Shown here in pieces: positions 17,544 to 25,580 of a stretch of DNA of 64,000 nt; the first letter of the stretch is position 1, and each line of letters starts with the position of its first letter. Below the pieces are notes generated by a model. It had not been told where the DNA came from. It did not search any database and saw only the letters and a list, made by a program, of their open reading frames with translations. Source of the DNA: Demetria terragena DSM 11295 (GTDB lineage Bacteria > Actinomycetota > Actinomycetes > Actinomycetales > Dermatophilaceae). The position numbers and the translations under genes were made by a program. Location: contig NZ_AQXW01000003.1 in NCBI RefSeq assembly GCF_000376825.1, positions 62,001-126,000 on the forward strand, given 5' to 3'.

Positions 17544-17593
17544 CTGTCCACAGGCGATGCCGTGCGCCTGCCTCGGTCGGCGAGTTGTCCACA
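17544..17593 (+). promoter_or_regulatory. Pair of DnaA-box-like sequences
   Basis: CTGTCCACA (17544-17552) and TTGTCCACA (17585-17593) lie in the same orientation, 41 bp apart, in the 140-bp gap after purE. The second is identical to the actinobacterial DnaA-box consensus and the first differs by one base. They could titrate or bind DnaA. There are too few boxes, and no AT-rich unwinding region, for an origin. Confidence 0.4.
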
Positions 17594-17640
17594 GCCCACC
17601 CTGATGCAGGCGCGATCTGGCCGCGGAGCACTGAGAGTTG

Positions 17641-17665
17641 AACTCCCTTCACATCATCGGGAGTT
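17641..17665 (+). promoter_or_regulatory. Stem-loop sequestering a ribosome binding site
   Basis: AACTCCC (17641-17647) is perfectly complementary to GGGAGTT (17659-17665) across an 11-nt loop. The 3' arm is the Shine-Dalgarno sequence of the secreted-protein gene starting at 17670. Folding would hide the RBS, so translation could depend on temperature, a protein or ribosome pausing. No experimental basis. Confidence 0.4.
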
Positions 17666-17669
17666 GACC

Positions 17670-18194
17670 ATGAGAATTCGTATCCTCGTCCTTGCAGTTC
17701 TGGCGACATTGCTCACCGCCGCGCCGGCCGCGGCGTTCGACCTTGGGCGGGTGAGTCCACCGGCGCCACGCTGGGATGCCGGGCAGGTGGTCGAAGTCGG
17801 CGCGGTGCGCGTCGCGGGCATTCCCACCGCGCTCGGAACGCCGCAGGTCTTCGCCTCGCAGGGCGACGACGATGAGCAGATTGAGACGGCGGTGTGGGAG
17901 CGCCGGGCGGGGGATGGCTGGCAGGTGGCCGGATCGGCAACGGTGGTTCGTGCTCCTTGGCTTGCGGGAGCCAGCGCGTCGGTCCGGTGGTTTATTGCCT
18001 GGCAGGAGCGTCCCGCAGCCGAGGCGGTGTATCGCCGGGTGACTCTGGCCAACGGGGGAACTGCCTGGGTGGCAAAGGATCAGATCATCTGGCAGCCCGA
18101 ACCGGGAGCGATCGCCTCCGTCCGGCTGCATCGGCACTTCGCCAGCGTCGAGCGCTTCCGGCGCATCGCCGGGTGGAGCACGGTCGTCGGCTGA
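17670..18194 (+). CDS. Secreted hypothetical protein
   Basis: This 174-residue protein has a clear Sec signal peptide (MRIRILVLAVLATLLTAAPAAAF) with probable cleavage after the AAA. The mature part is tryptophan- and arginine-rich (W.ERRAGDGWQVAG, VRWFIAWQERPAAEAVYRRV) and may be a small beta-rich domain. I do not recognise a family. I chose ATG 17670 for the signal peptide and GGGAG RBS. The RBS lies in a hairpin. It sits between purE and an acyl-CoA dehydrogenase, with no obvious functional link. Confidence 0.65.
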   Translation: MRIRILVLAVLATLLTAAPAAAFDLGRVSPPAPRWDAGQVVEVGAVRVAGIPTALGTPQVFASQGDDDEQIETAVWERRAGDGWQVAGSATVVRAPWLAGASASVRWFIAWQERPAAEAVYRRVTLANGGTAWVAKDQIIWQPEPGAIASVRLHRHFASVERFRRIAGWSTVVG

Positions 18195-18211
18195 TCGGTA
18201 AGGTGCCATTT

Positions 18212-19378
18212 GTGACTGGCAACCCAGACTTCGACCTGTTCAAGATCTCCGAGGACCACGAGATGCTGCGCGACGCCGTACGCGCCGTGGCTGAGGACAA
18301 GATCGCGCCGCATGCGGCTGATGTCGACGAGAAGAGCCGCTTCCCACAAGAAGCCCTCGACGCGCTCGTCGCGGCCGACTTTCACGCGCCGCACATCGCC
18401 GAAGAGTACGACGGCGTCGGTGCCGATGCTCTCGCGACCTGCATCGTCATTGAAGAGGTGGCTCGGGTCTGCGTGTCGTCTTCGCTCATCCCTGCGGTCA
18501 ACAAACTGGGTTCGATGCCGGTGATCCTCGGCGCGTCCGAGGAGATTAAGGCGAAGTACCTCACGCCGGTCGCCAAGGGCGAGGCGATGTTCTCCTATGG
18601 GCTCTCCGAGCGGGAGGCTGGCTCCGACACTGCGGCCATGCGCTGTAAGGCGACGGCCGATGGTGATGACTTCATCCTCAACGGGCAGAAGTCCTGGATC
18701 ACCAACGCCGGAGAGTCCCGGTTCTACACGGTGATGGCGGTGACTGACCCTGATGGCGAGCGCGGCCGCAACATCAGCGCGTTCGTGGTGGAGAAGGACG
18801 ACGACGGCTTTAGTTTCAGCGAGCCGGAGCGCAAGCTCGGGATCAAGGGAAGCCCGACTCGTGAGCTGCACTTCGACAACTGCCGTATCCCGGGCGATCG
18901 CATGATTGGTGCGCGCGGCGAGGGCCTCAAGATCGCCCTGCGCACGCTGGATCACACGCGTGTCACCATCGGCGCCCAGGCGGTGGGAGTCGCACAGGGT
19001 GCACTCGACTACGCGCTGGGTTACGTGAAGGAGCGCAAGCAATTCGGCAAGGCGATCGCCGAGTTCCAGGGCCTGCAGTTCATGCTCGCCGACATGGGGA
19101 TGAAGGTCGAGACCGCACGTCAGATGGTCTACGCCGCAGCCGCGAAGTCTGAGCGCGGTGACAAAGATCTGACCTTCTTCGGTGCGGCCGCTAAGTGCTA
19201 TGCCTCCGACATCGCCATGGAGGTCACGACCGACGCCGTGCAGCTTCTGGGTGGCGCGGGATACGTCAAGGATCATCCGGTCGAGCGGATGATGCGCGAT
19301 GCCAAGATCACCCAGATCTACGAAGGCACCAACCAGATCCAGCGCATGGTGATGGCACGTCAGCTGCTCAAGGGCTGA
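18212..19378 (+). CDS. Acyl-CoA dehydrogenase
   Basis: This 388-residue FAD flavoenzyme should oxidise acyl-CoA to 2-enoyl-CoA. The N-terminal helical domain runs to about 120. The FAD-binding beta domain has YGLSEREAGSDTAAM and WITNAGES. The C-terminal helical domain has ERKQFGKAIAEFQGLQ, and the catalytic glutamate lies in QIYEGTNQIQRMVMAR. I chose GTG 18212, which lies 7 nt after TAAGGT (leaderless pattern). The open frame further upstream overlaps the secreted-protein gene in another frame. Chain-length preference is unknown. Confidence 0.93.
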   Translation: MTGNPDFDLFKISEDHEMLRDAVRAVAEDKIAPHAADVDEKSRFPQEALDALVAADFHAPHIAEEYDGVGADALATCIVIEEVARVCVSSSLIPAVNKLGSMPVILGASEEIKAKYLTPVAKGEAMFSYGLSEREAGSDTAAMRCKATADGDDFILNGQKSWITNAGESRFYTVMAVTDPDGERGRNISAFVVEKDDDGFSFSEPERKLGIKGSPTRELHFDNCRIPGDRMIGARGEGLKIALRTLDHTRVTIGAQAVGVAQGALDYALGYVKERKQFGKAIAEFQGLQFMLADMGMKVETARQMVYAAAAKSERGDKDLTFFGAAAKCYASDIAMEVTTDAVQLLGGAGYVKDHPVERMMRDAKITQIYEGTNQIQRMVMARQLLKG

Positions 19379-19394
19379 TCCCGGGCGAGTGGTG

Positions 19395-19981
19395 CACACG
19401 CGGCCGCACCACCCGTGAGAGCCCGTCGATGCTGACCGACCAGATCAAGGGCCAGGCCGTCGCCGTGCGCGCCTCGCTGGAGGCCTCCGGCCTGGACCAC
19501 GGACCGATCCAGTGTGCACGACAAGATGCATGCGATGGGACCGCCGGTGGTGCCCTCCACGGCCTCGCTGGCCCGGGTCTTCCGTGCGGCCAGCGTCGCT
19601 CGCGTGCAGCCGAAGAAGAAGCCGCGTTCGGCGTGGCGACGGCTCGTGTACCCGGCGCCGAACGCGTGCTGGCAGCTCGACGCCACCGAGCACGTGCTGA
19701 CCCGTGGCCGCAGGTGCGTGATCTTCCAACTCATCGATGACCACTCCCGCTACGCCGTGGCATCGCGCGTCGCTCGGGGCGAGACCGTCAAGGACGCGAT
19801 CGCGGTCTTCGACACTGCCGTGGTCGCCCACGGGGTGCCACAACGGCTGCTGTCGGACAACGGGCTCGCACTGAACCGTCCCGGCGCGGGTTTGCGCCCG
19901 GCACCGAGTATGTCGGCAACGGACGTCCCCCCCAGGGGCCCGTCCGAAGATCCAGCGACTGTCAGCGAACTCCTGACACAC
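19395..19981 (+). pseudogene. IS481-family transposase pseudogene (5'-truncated, frameshifted, internally deleted)
   Basis: Frame one carries a segment ending SLEASGLDHGPI. One extra base near 19510 moves the reading into the frame of SVHDKMHAMG, VPSTASLARVFR, the integrase-core stretch CWQLDATEHVL with a DDE Asp, FQLIDDHSRYAVAS and RLLSDNGLALN (second Asp). After 19880 the core ends. A third frame at about 19894-19920 reads APGTEYVGNGR, typical of the far C-terminus of this family. The catalytic Glu region and about 150-200 residues are therefore deleted. The N-terminal helix-turn-helix part is also absent. Confidence 0.75.
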
Positions 19982-20030
19982 CAACCGTCACCGATGTCCT
20001 GAGATAGACCTGTCACCGATCTCCTGAGAC
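19960..20030 (+). repeat. Three degenerate 20-bp tandem repeats at the IS right end
   Basis: TGTCAGCGAACTCCTGACAC (19960-19979), CGTCACCGATGTCCTGAGAT (19986-20005) and TGTCACCGATCTCCTGAGAC (20011-20030) are similar and spaced 25-26 bp apart. They sit at the end of the IS481 remnant and probably represent terminal transposase-binding repeats. Confidence 0.6.
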
Positions 20031-20055
20031 ATCACAAGGAATGCGCGACCAACCC

Positions 20056-20085
20056 TTGACTAACCTCGAACGTATGTTCGATAAT
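20056..20085 (+). promoter_or_regulatory. Sigma70-type promoter of the DUF222/HNH gene
   Basis: TTGACT (20056-20061) and GATAAT (20080-20085) are separated by 18 bp, close to the vegetative consensus. The LexA box fills most of the spacer. The predicted transcription start is near 20092, about 37 nt before the GTG start. Confidence 0.65.
20066..20081. promoter_or_regulatory. LexA (SOS) box
   Basis: TCGAAC-GTAT-GTTCGA is a perfect 6-4-6 palindrome matching the actinobacterial/Bacillus SOS consensus CGAACRNRYGTTCG. It lies between the -35 and -10 of the DUF222/HNH gene, so LexA binding should repress transcription and DNA damage should release it. Confidence 0.85.
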
Positions 20086-20128
20086 GAAGGTACGTCGAAC
20101 CCATCAATCATCGTCGGAGGTGTCCCCA

Positions 20129-21607
20129 GTGAATGCTCACAGTTCGCCGCCTGCTGATGTGGGGACTGAGTTGGTGATGAGCGCCGCTGAGTGCGCGCGG
20201 CTCGTGCTCGATGGTCTTGCTGGGCTCGCGACGGTGGACACCGTTCGACACCAATTAGGTACTCGCGATCTCGCCATCTTCACGCGAAATGTGTTGGCAG
20301 TGCTGCAAATTGCTGAGACTGCGGCGGTGGCGTTGGTTGCTGAGGCGATTCAGCGTGGCGTCGTGGTCGAATCCACTGCGGCGGGTGCTGCGCAGTGGGT
20401 TTCGCGACTGAGCACGGGCGAGGCAATCGAAGGGTTGTTGCCTTCGACCAGCCCCGGGACCGCTGGGCCGCTGGTGCGTCTCGATGGCGCCCCCGAATGC
20501 CCCGTGGCAGAAGATACGGACCCCTCGGAAGGTGGGGCGCCTACTCTGCCGGGGGTAGAGCTCGCGGTAGCGACACGAATCGCCAAGGTCGCGTCCGCTT
20601 GCACCGAGCCCCGCAACGAGTTGTTGGCGACAGCGCTCGCCACTAACCATGTCGGGGTGGCCGGTGCGCGCACTGCCCTGATCGAGGTCGACAAGGTCAT
20701 GCCCGTCCTGCCCGAGGGTACGCGAGACGCGGTCCTCGGGCATTTTCTGTCGCTCCCTGCTGGTTCGGGGGCTAGGGCGATCCGTGAGCTTTCGGGGCGG
20801 GTGATCGCAACCTATGCCGATGAAACCTTTCTTGAAGACCTTGACGACAAACTCGACGCGGCCGAGTCCGTGACGTGGTCTGAACTGCCTAACGGTATGC
20901 ACCGTCTGACCGCAGAACTCGGGCCGTTACACGCCGCGCAGGTGAAGCATGCGATCGACGCGCTCTCTGCGCCCGCGATCGGCAGCACGTGTTGTGACGA
21001 CGTCTTCCATCGTCACGCGGGTGGCGAGAAGACCGGTGAGATCGACGCGCGTACGGCTGGCAAGCGTCGCGCTGATGGGTTCGTGCTGCTGGTCACTCGT
21101 GGCAGCGCGGCCATTGACGACGACGGCGCGACCCCCACGAGCGGTCCGGCCAGGATCGTCGTCACCATCGACCACGACGTGCTCGCCGGTCGGCTTCGCG
21201 GCCACGGTCGCACTGACGTCGGCACCTCCCTTGGTGCACATCAGGTTCGTCGAATCGCGTGCGACGCCGACATTCTGCCCATGGTCCTGGGGTCCCGGGG
21301 TGAACCTCTCGATGTCGGGCGATCTAAACGCCTGGTCACCCGAAGTCTTCGCGCGGCCGTGGCCGAACGCGATCGATGTTGCACCTACCCAGGATGCGAC
21401 CGCCCGCCAAGTTGGTGCCAGGTCCACCACATCGTGCCCTGGTCCGAAGGCGGCCCGACCTCACTGGACAACTCTGCCCTCCTCTGCCAGCGACACCACA
21501 CCGTCGTGCACCGCGAGGAATACACCGCGAAGGCAGACGCGGTCGGTGTCACCTGGGACCTGCGGCCCGGCTCCATGCGTCACCATGCCGCCGAAGATGC
21601 AGCATGA
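20129..21607 (+). CDS. DUF222 / HNH endonuclease protein (13E12-repeat type), SOS-regulated
   Basis: This 492-residue protein has an N-terminal helical DUF222 domain (about 25-330) and a C-terminal HNH nuclease: CTYPGCDRPPSWCQVHHIVPW, then DNSALLCQRHHTVVH, with the cysteine pairs and histidines expected for zinc and catalytic-metal binding. This family includes the mycobacterial 13E12 repeat proteins, several of which are reported SOS-regulated. Its biological role is unclear (mobile homing-like element or damage-induced nuclease). I chose GTG 20129 because GGAGG ends 8 nt upstream. The gene directly follows a decayed IS. Confidence 0.9.
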   Translation: MNAHSSPPADVGTELVMSAAECARLVLDGLAGLATVDTVRHQLGTRDLAIFTRNVLAVLQIAETAAVALVAEAIQRGVVVESTAAGAAQWVSRLSTGEAIEGLLPSTSPGTAGPLVRLDGAPECPVAEDTDPSEGGAPTLPGVELAVATRIAKVASACTEPRNELLATALATNHVGVAGARTALIEVDKVMPVLPEGTRDAVLGHFLSLPAGSGARAIRELSGRVIATYADETFLEDLDDKLDAAESVTWSELPNGMHRLTAELGPLHAAQVKHAIDALSAPAIGSTCCDDVFHRHAGGEKTGEIDARTAGKRRADGFVLLVTRGSAAIDDDGATPTSGPARIVVTIDHDVLAGRLRGHGRTDVGTSLGAHQVRRIACDADILPMVLGSRGEPLDVGRSKRLVTRSLRAAVAERDRCCTYPGCDRPPSWCQVHHIVPWSEGGPTSLDNSALLCQRHHTVVHREEYTAKADAVGVTWDLRPGSMRHHAAEDAA

Positions 21608-21624
21608 GGCAGCATGAGAACGAG

Positions 21625-21705
21625 GGTTGTGATGGTCTCGATGCGGCGGGTCACGATCGGGCTCGCGCTCCGGGGCTCGCCTACTCGGCCGTGCTGGCGG
21701 CGTCG
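21625..21705. repeat. Degenerate intergenic repeat-like sequence
   Basis: The gap between the HNH stop and the Lrp stop contains GGTCTCGATGCGGCGGGTC and, further on, GGGGCTCGCCTACTCGG. This resembles the dispersed GTCTCGATAC...GCTACTCGACC palindromic elements common in actinobacterial genomes. It could act as a bidirectional terminator between the convergent genes. Recognition is by eye only. Confidence 0.3.
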
Positions 21706-21714
21706 GCGCCGAGA

Positions 21715-22206
21715 TCAGCGAGTGCCCCAGTTATAGCGCTGACTCCATAGGGCCAGATAGGGCATCGTCTCGGTGTCCGTGACTCCGGGAATGCGGCGCA
21801 CGGCACCGAGCAGATCGACGAGTTCAGCGTCGTCGCTACACACGACCTCGGCGACGATGTCGAAGTTGCCCGCTGTCACGACGACATAGGTGACCTGCTC
21901 TAAGGCGGTCACAGCATCGGCCGCCGCCGAGACTTCCCCGGCGACTTTGATGCCGACGAGCGCAATGCGACCAAAGCCGACCTGGAAGGGGTTGGTGACG
22001 GCCACGATCTGGAGCGTGCCGTTGCTGATCAGCTTGCCGACCCGTTGGCGTACGGCCGCCTCAGATAGGCCGACGGCCCGCCCAATCTCGCCATAGGTCG
22101 CGCGCCCATCGCGCTGCAACTCCTCGATGATCCGCTTGGCCTTGTCGTCAAGGGGTGCCTCATCGACTGCTCGATAACTCCGCGTGCTGTGGGGCTGCTC
22201 TGCCAT
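21715..22206 (-). CDS. Lrp/AsnC-family transcriptional regulator
   Basis: This 163-residue regulator has an N-terminal HTH (DDKAKRIIEELQRDGRATYGEIGRAVGLSEAAV split over two helices; about 20-65) and a C-terminal AsnC/RAM ligand domain (about 80-155, ending YLALWSQRYNWGTR). It is divergent from the polyamine catabolism operon, so it probably controls that operon and itself. The ligand is likely an amino acid or polyamine-derived metabolite (inference). A 5-3-5 palindrome lies in the shared 192-bp intergenic region. Confidence 0.9.
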   Translation of the reverse strand: MAEQPHSTRSYRAVDEAPLDDKAKRIIEELQRDGRATYGEIGRAVGLSEAAVRQRVGKLISNGTLQIVAVTNPFQVGFGRIALVGIKVAGEVSAAADAVTALEQVTYVVVTAGNFDIVAEVVCSDDAELVDLLGAVRRIPGVTDTETMPYLALWSQRYNWGTR

Positions 22207-22244
22207 GGCCTCAACCTTCTGATATCACTCCATTAAGACAACGA

Positions 22245-22257
22245 TATTCGGAGAATA
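22245..22257. promoter_or_regulatory. Candidate Lrp operator palindrome
   Basis: TATTC-GGA-GAATA is a perfect 5-3-5 inverted repeat in an AT-rich patch, 38 bp from the regulator start and about 140 bp from the aldehyde dehydrogenase start. Its position suits autoregulation. Confidence 0.4.
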
Positions 22258-22337
22258 ACCTATCTTGGCGACGAAATACGTCTCGAAAGACAACCAAAGT
22301 TGCGAATACGGTGGTCATGGTGCCGCTGACCCTGTAG

Positions 22338-22353
22338 CGTGATGTGCCTCACG
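22338..22353. promoter_or_regulatory. Candidate CRP-type site upstream of the polyamine operon
   Basis: CGTGA-TGTGCC-TCACG has GTGA-N6-TCAC symmetry as in cAMP-receptor (CRP/GlxR) boxes, with the outer T:A pair replaced by C:G. It lies 45 bp before the aldehyde dehydrogenase ATG. Confidence 0.4.
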
Positions 22354-22398
22354 TAATGGCAAGAACAGCGGGCGGTACAGCGCCGGGAGGGTCCACAG

Positions 22399-23898
22399 AT
22401 GCAGTTCATTGCAGGCGAATACCGACAGGGTCATGGAGCCGAGCACGTGCTCGTCAATCCAGCCACGGGAAACGAATTGGGGCGCTACCCGTTGGCGAAC
22501 GATCGCGATGTCGACCTCGCGGTCGCTGCGGCTAAGGATGCCTACCCCGCCTGGCGGGATGCGACTCCTGGCGATCGGGCCGATGCGCTGCTCGCGCTCG
22601 CCACGGGGCTTCAGGAGCGGGCGCAGGAGTTGGCGACAGTGGAATCCCAGCAGACAGGCAAGTCCATTCGGCTGGCGGGCGAGTTCGACGTCCCGGGAAC
22701 CATCGACAACGCCAAGTTCTTTGCGGGCGCGGCCCGCCACCTCACGGGCTTGGCCGCGGGGTCGTACTGGCCCAACTCGACCTCCTTCACGCGTCGCGAG
22801 CCCCTCGGTGTCGTCGGGTCTATCGCGCCGTGGAACTACCCGCTCCAGATGGCTGCTTGGAAGATCTTTCCCGCGGTGGCGGCCGGCAACACCATCGTGC
22901 TCAAGACGTCAGAGTTGACTCCGGGGACCTCGCTTCTGCTCGCCGAGATCGCCACTGAGGTGGGTATGCCGCCTGGGGTCATCAATGTCCTTGCTGGCGA
23001 CGGCGCGCACTGCGGAGAGGCGCTGGTGCGCCACCCCGATGTGGTGATGACCTCCTTCACCGGATCGACCAAAGTGGGACGTCGGATCATGGAAATGGCA
23101 GCGTCCAAGGGCGCGCGAGTCCATCTCGAACTCGGCGGCAAGGCGCCTCTTGTCGTGTATGACGACGCTGACCTGGAGGCCGCCGCCCGGGGCGCTGTTG
23201 CAGGTTCGATCATCAACGGCGGCCAGGACTGCACTGCGGCGACCCGTGCCATCGTGCATTCGTCACTACACGACCAATTTGTCGAGCGGGTCGCGGCCAT
23301 TATGAACGACGTCGTGATCGGACCGCCGGACGACGTCACCACCGATCTGGGCTCGTTGATCTCGACCGTTCACCGGGATCGTGTGGCGGCGATCGTGGAT
23401 CGAGCGCGCTCGCACGGCGCGACTATCGTCTGTGGCGGCGGGATTCCCTCGGATTGGAACGCCCCGGAGACCGCCTACTTCCAGCCCACGTTGATCGCGA
23501 ATGTCGCACCCAGCGATGAGGTGTGGCGCGAGGAGATCTTCGGACCGGTGCTGGTCACGACGCCCTTCGAGACCGACGAGGAAGCCATCGCGCTCGCCAA
23601 CGACACGCCGTACGGCCTAGCCGCAAGCGCCTGGACGACCTCGACGCGACGAGCCCTTGACGCGGCGGCGCGGATCGAGGCCGGATGCGTCTGGATCAAC
23701 GAGCACATCCCGATCGTCTCGGATATGCCCCACGGCGGCTATAAGGCATCAGGCTTCGGCAAGGACATGTCGCAGTTCTCGTTCGAGGAGTACACCCAGG
23801 TGAAGCACGTCCTCATCGACCAGACCGACAGTCCGAGGCGGGAGTGGCAGGACATCGTCTTCACCACGCGCGGCACCAACACGGTGAGCGGAGCCTGA
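22399..23898 (+). CDS. Aldehyde dehydrogenase, probably gamma-aminobutyraldehyde dehydrogenase
   Basis: This 499-residue NAD(P)-dependent dehydrogenase contains Asn146 (PWNYPLQ), Lys169, the general-base Glu244 (LELGGKAP) and nucleophile Cys278 (NGGQDCTAATR). Overall similarity and context (polyamine transporter and amine oxidase downstream) suggest oxidation of 4-aminobutanal to GABA, but betaine-aldehyde-type activity is possible. A GGGAGG RBS precedes ATG 22399. It is the first gene of a plus-strand operon, with the next gene beginning 3 bp after its stop. Confidence 0.88.
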   Translation: MQFIAGEYRQGHGAEHVLVNPATGNELGRYPLANDRDVDLAVAAAKDAYPAWRDATPGDRADALLALATGLQERAQELATVESQQTGKSIRLAGEFDVPGTIDNAKFFAGAARHLTGLAAGSYWPNSTSFTRREPLGVVGSIAPWNYPLQMAAWKIFPAVAAGNTIVLKTSELTPGTSLLLAEIATEVGMPPGVINVLAGDGAHCGEALVRHPDVVMTSFTGSTKVGRRIMEMAASKGARVHLELGGKAPLVVYDDADLEAAARGAVAGSIINGGQDCTAATRAIVHSSLHDQFVERVAAIMNDVVIGPPDDVTTDLGSLISTVHRDRVAAIVDRARSHGATIVCGGGIPSDWNAPETAYFQPTLIANVAPSDEVWREEIFGPVLVTTPFETDEEAIALANDTPYGLAASAWTTSTRRALDAAARIEAGCVWINEHIPIVSDMPHGGYKASGFGKDMSQFSFEEYTQVKHVLIDQTDSPRREWQDIVFTTRGTNTVSGA

Positions 23899-23901
23899 GG
23901 C

Positions 23902-25566
23902 GTGAGTTCTGAAGCAGCAGCGGTTGATTCGGGCGCCAACCTCGTCATCCGCAACGCCGTGCTGTGGGACGGCATGGAACGGCTCGACGCCGATAGCCTC
24001 GTCGTCACGGACGGCATCCTGGCCGAGGTCGGATATGACGTCGCGTCCTCATCTGCGCACGAGGTTGTTGACGCGCGTGGCGGCCTGGTCACCCCCGGTT
24101 TCGTGGATGCCCACGCCCACCCGGTGATGGCAGGCGTCGAGGCGCTCTCGTTGGATGTCTCCGCCTGCGACTCCGCGCAGGAGACGCTGCGTCAGATTGG
24201 TTCCGCCCTCCAGGCAGGGAGTGGCTGGTTGACCGGTGGCGGCTGGTCCATGTCCGACTTTCCCGGTGGCGCCCCGACAGCGGCCGCGCTCGACCGGCTC
24301 GCCATGGACCTCGGCGAGGCAGCAGCCCGCCGGCCGGTATGCCTGGTGAGCGCCGACCATCACTCCCTCTGGGTCAACAGCGTGGCCTTGCGTTGTGCCG
24401 GGATCGACCGCGCGACCGATGTACCCGAAGGGGGAGTCATCGAGCGGGACACCCATGGCGAACCCACCGGGACCCTGCACGAGTCGGCCATGGACCTGAT
24501 GTCCGCGCATCTTCCGACCCGTACGCCAGCCGAGCTGCGCGCTGGACTGTTGGAGGGGCAGCGGCGCCTGCATGAAGTGGGCGTCACGGGTTACAACGAC
24601 GCCATTGTGGGCGATTATGGCGGCCACACGAGTGCATACGACACCTACCGGCAGGCGGAGCTCGATGGCGACCTGACGGTCGAGGTGACGGCCTCGCTGT
24701 GGTGGCCACGCGGCCTGACCGAGGACGATGTCGACCAACAGGTCGCTGTGCTGCGTGGACAGAAGGTCGACGGCCCTCGGTTCCGCGCCACCAACGTCAA
24801 GTTCATGTTGGATGGCATCGTCGAGTCACGCACCGCGTCGATGAGCGCGCCCTATCGCTGCGATTGCGCAGGCGAAGGAACGAGCTACTTCACCCGCAAC
24901 CACTTGCGGCGGGCCTTTGCCGCGGTCGAGGCAGCGGGTTTCGACATCCACTGTCACGCGATCGGGGACCGCGCGACACGAGATGCGCTCGATGCTCTGG
25001 AGGGCATCGTGTCGGCCCGAAGGCGTTCCGACGTCAGGCATCACCTGGCTCACGTGCAAGTCGTGGATCCGCGCGACATCCCGCGCTTTGCCGCCCTCGG
25101 GGTGAGCGCCAATCTGCAGGCGTTGTGGGCGCATTACGACGATCAGATGGTCGCGCTCAACCTTCCGCTCCTGGGCGACGATCGCGTCCAGTGGCTGTAC
25201 CCGTTCGGTGATCTGGCCGCCAGTGGGGCGCACTTCGCGATGGGCTCGGATTGGCCGGTGAGTTCGCCGGATCCCTGGCAGGCGATGCATGTCGCGGTCA
25301 ACCGCACCCACCCGACCGGTGTCCGCCCGGAGCCACTTCTGGCGCAGCAGGCGATTGATCTGGCGACGGCTCTGCGGGCCTACACCACGGGCTCAGCCCA
25401 CTTGGGGCGTACCCGGACCGCCGGACGCTGGTCGCTCGGCGCTCCCGCCGACCTTGCCCTGGCGAGTTCAAACCCATTCACCACACCGGTGGATCACATT
25501 CATGAGGTGACCAACGCTGCCACCGTTGCCGGGGGCCGGCTTGTCCATCGCGCTGCGGACGTCTGA
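23902..25566 (+). CDS. Amidohydrolase family 3 (YtcJ-like) protein
   Basis: This 554-residue metal-dependent hydrolase has the N-terminal GLVTPGFVDAHAHPVM metal-binding strand of amidohydrolases, a central FDIHCHAIGDRATRDALDA segment, LAHVQVVDPRDIPRFA and the C-terminal MGSDWPVSSPDPWQAMH. YtcJ-type proteins cleave amide bonds, usually of unknown substrates. Its location suggests hydrolysis of an acylated polyamine or similar compound (inference). The start is GTG 23902, directly after the dehydrogenase stop. Confidence 0.85.
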   Translation: MSSEAAAVDSGANLVIRNAVLWDGMERLDADSLVVTDGILAEVGYDVASSSAHEVVDARGGLVTPGFVDAHAHPVMAGVEALSLDVSACDSAQETLRQIGSALQAGSGWLTGGGWSMSDFPGGAPTAAALDRLAMDLGEAAARRPVCLVSADHHSLWVNSVALRCAGIDRATDVPEGGVIERDTHGEPTGTLHESAMDLMSAHLPTRTPAELRAGLLEGQRRLHEVGVTGYNDAIVGDYGGHTSAYDTYRQAELDGDLTVEVTASLWWPRGLTEDDVDQQVAVLRGQKVDGPRFRATNVKFMLDGIVESRTASMSAPYRCDCAGEGTSYFTRNHLRRAFAAVEAAGFDIHCHAIGDRATRDALDALEGIVSARRRSDVRHHLAHVQVVDPRDIPRFAALGVSANLQALWAHYDDQMVALNLPLLGDDRVQWLYPFGDLAASGAHFAMGSDWPVSSPDPWQAMHVAVNRTHPTGVRPEPLLAQQAIDLATALRAYTTGSAHLGRTRTAGRWSLGAPADLALASSNPFTTPVDHIHEVTNAATVAGGRLVHRAADV

Positions 25567-25580
25567 GAAGGAGACCAACC

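Larger units (their letters stand above)
19385..20035 (+). mobile_element. Decayed IS481-family insertion sequence
   Basis: Recognisable IS481-type transposase fragments lie across this interval in three frames, followed by repeated terminal-type sequence. The left part is missing: homology begins abruptly within a few bases of the acyl-CoA dehydrogenase stop. It contains one frameshift and an internal deletion, so it cannot encode active transposase. The boundaries are approximate because no intact inverted repeats or target duplication could be paired by eye. Confidence 0.7.

Noticed and set aside
17544-17593. Chromosomal or plasmid replication origin
   Set aside because: Only two DnaA boxes, no AT-rich unwinding element and no dnaA, dnaN or rep gene nearby.
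18080-19399. 439-codon open frame antisense to the acyl-CoA dehydrogenase
   Set aside because: It has no family motifs, is His/Arg-rich, and is explained by high third-position GC opposite a real gene.
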